Part shown: in pieces, positions 63,999 to 64,000 of the stretch
Position numbering within the stretch: the stretch's first letter is position 1
Layout: each line of letters begins with the position of its first letter
Source: Sphingopyxis sp. MWB1
GTDB lineage: Bacteria; Pseudomonadota; Alphaproteobacteria; Sphingomonadales; Sphingomonadaceae
Direction: 5' to 3'
Length of the DNA stretch: 64,000 bases
Assembly (NCBI RefSeq): GCF_000763945.1
Contig: NZ_JQFJ01000004.1
Coordinates: 27,006 to 91,005 of the forward strand
Notes under the pieces: model-generated
The model's database searches: none
What the model saw: only the letters and a program-made list of their open reading frames with translations
Told to the model about the DNA's origin: nothing
Made by a program: the position numbers and the translations under genes

Positions 63999-64000
63999 AA

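Overview
The window is high-GC alphaproteobacterial chromosome, most likely from a sphingomonad (Sphingopyxis/Sphingomonas type). The evidence is a circularly permuted tmRNA gene read on the minus strand (59829-60115, tag ANDNEALALAA), GAAC-N7-GAAC type regulatory DNA, a bamA-skp-fabZ cluster with no lpxD or lpxA (sphingomonads make glycosphingolipids in place of LPS), and many TonB/PepSY/autotransporter envelope genes. The genus is inferred from these traits, not measured.

Layout. 1-1084: 3' part of a glycerol kinase gene. 1117-12463, all minus: the housekeeping series rpsB-tsf-pyrH-frr-uppS-cdsA-dxr-rseP-bamA-skp-fabZ and then rpmE, with many genes touching or overlapping by a few bases. 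12464-15956: a possible SOS box with a tiny membrane protein, psd-pssA, icd. 16027-26934: a CPA2 antiporter, an M16 protease, a nitrilase-fold amidase, a small secreted membrane protein, a NUDIX gene, DUF4126 and a 1028-residue autotransporter with 20-residue repeats and a long proline linker. 26995-38628: a ferredoxin-reductase-like flavoprotein and an N-acetylglucosamine island made of a GH20 hexosaminidase, GntR regulator, NagB-II, NagA, a fused EIIA-HPr-EI and EIICB. 38637-40448: HxlR, GST and GNAT genes.

40522-52986 is a histidine-utilization region: hutF-hutC divergent from hutI-hutH-hutG-hutU-hutD, plus a TonB receptor and two PepSY membrane proteins. The receptor promoter carries a perfect TTGTATATACAA palindrome that looks like a HutC operator. 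53273-58184 is a copper-resistance locus (copC; copA-copB) next to a CnrY/CnrX/CnrH-like anti-sigma, metal sensor and ECF sigma trio. Three copies of AAGGGG-N13-TGCGTA(A/T) lie upstream of copC, copA and the cnrY-like gene, and probably form the recognition sequence of that sigma factor. 58213-59317: a CDF transporter and its divergent MerR regulator. 59318-64000: long palindromic repeats, tmRNA, mscL, lemA with two TPM-domain genes, ADP-ribose pyrophosphatase, a second copy of the palindromic repeat, and the tail of another gene.

How the parts work together. The nag genes import and phosphorylate GlcNAc released by the hexosaminidase and convert it to fructose-6-phosphate. The hut genes degrade histidine to glutamate by the five-step HutF/HutG route. 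The copper locus appears to be a transmembrane metal-signalling circuit. It is the best candidate here for an incompletely described system, together with the HutC-linked TonB receptor operon.
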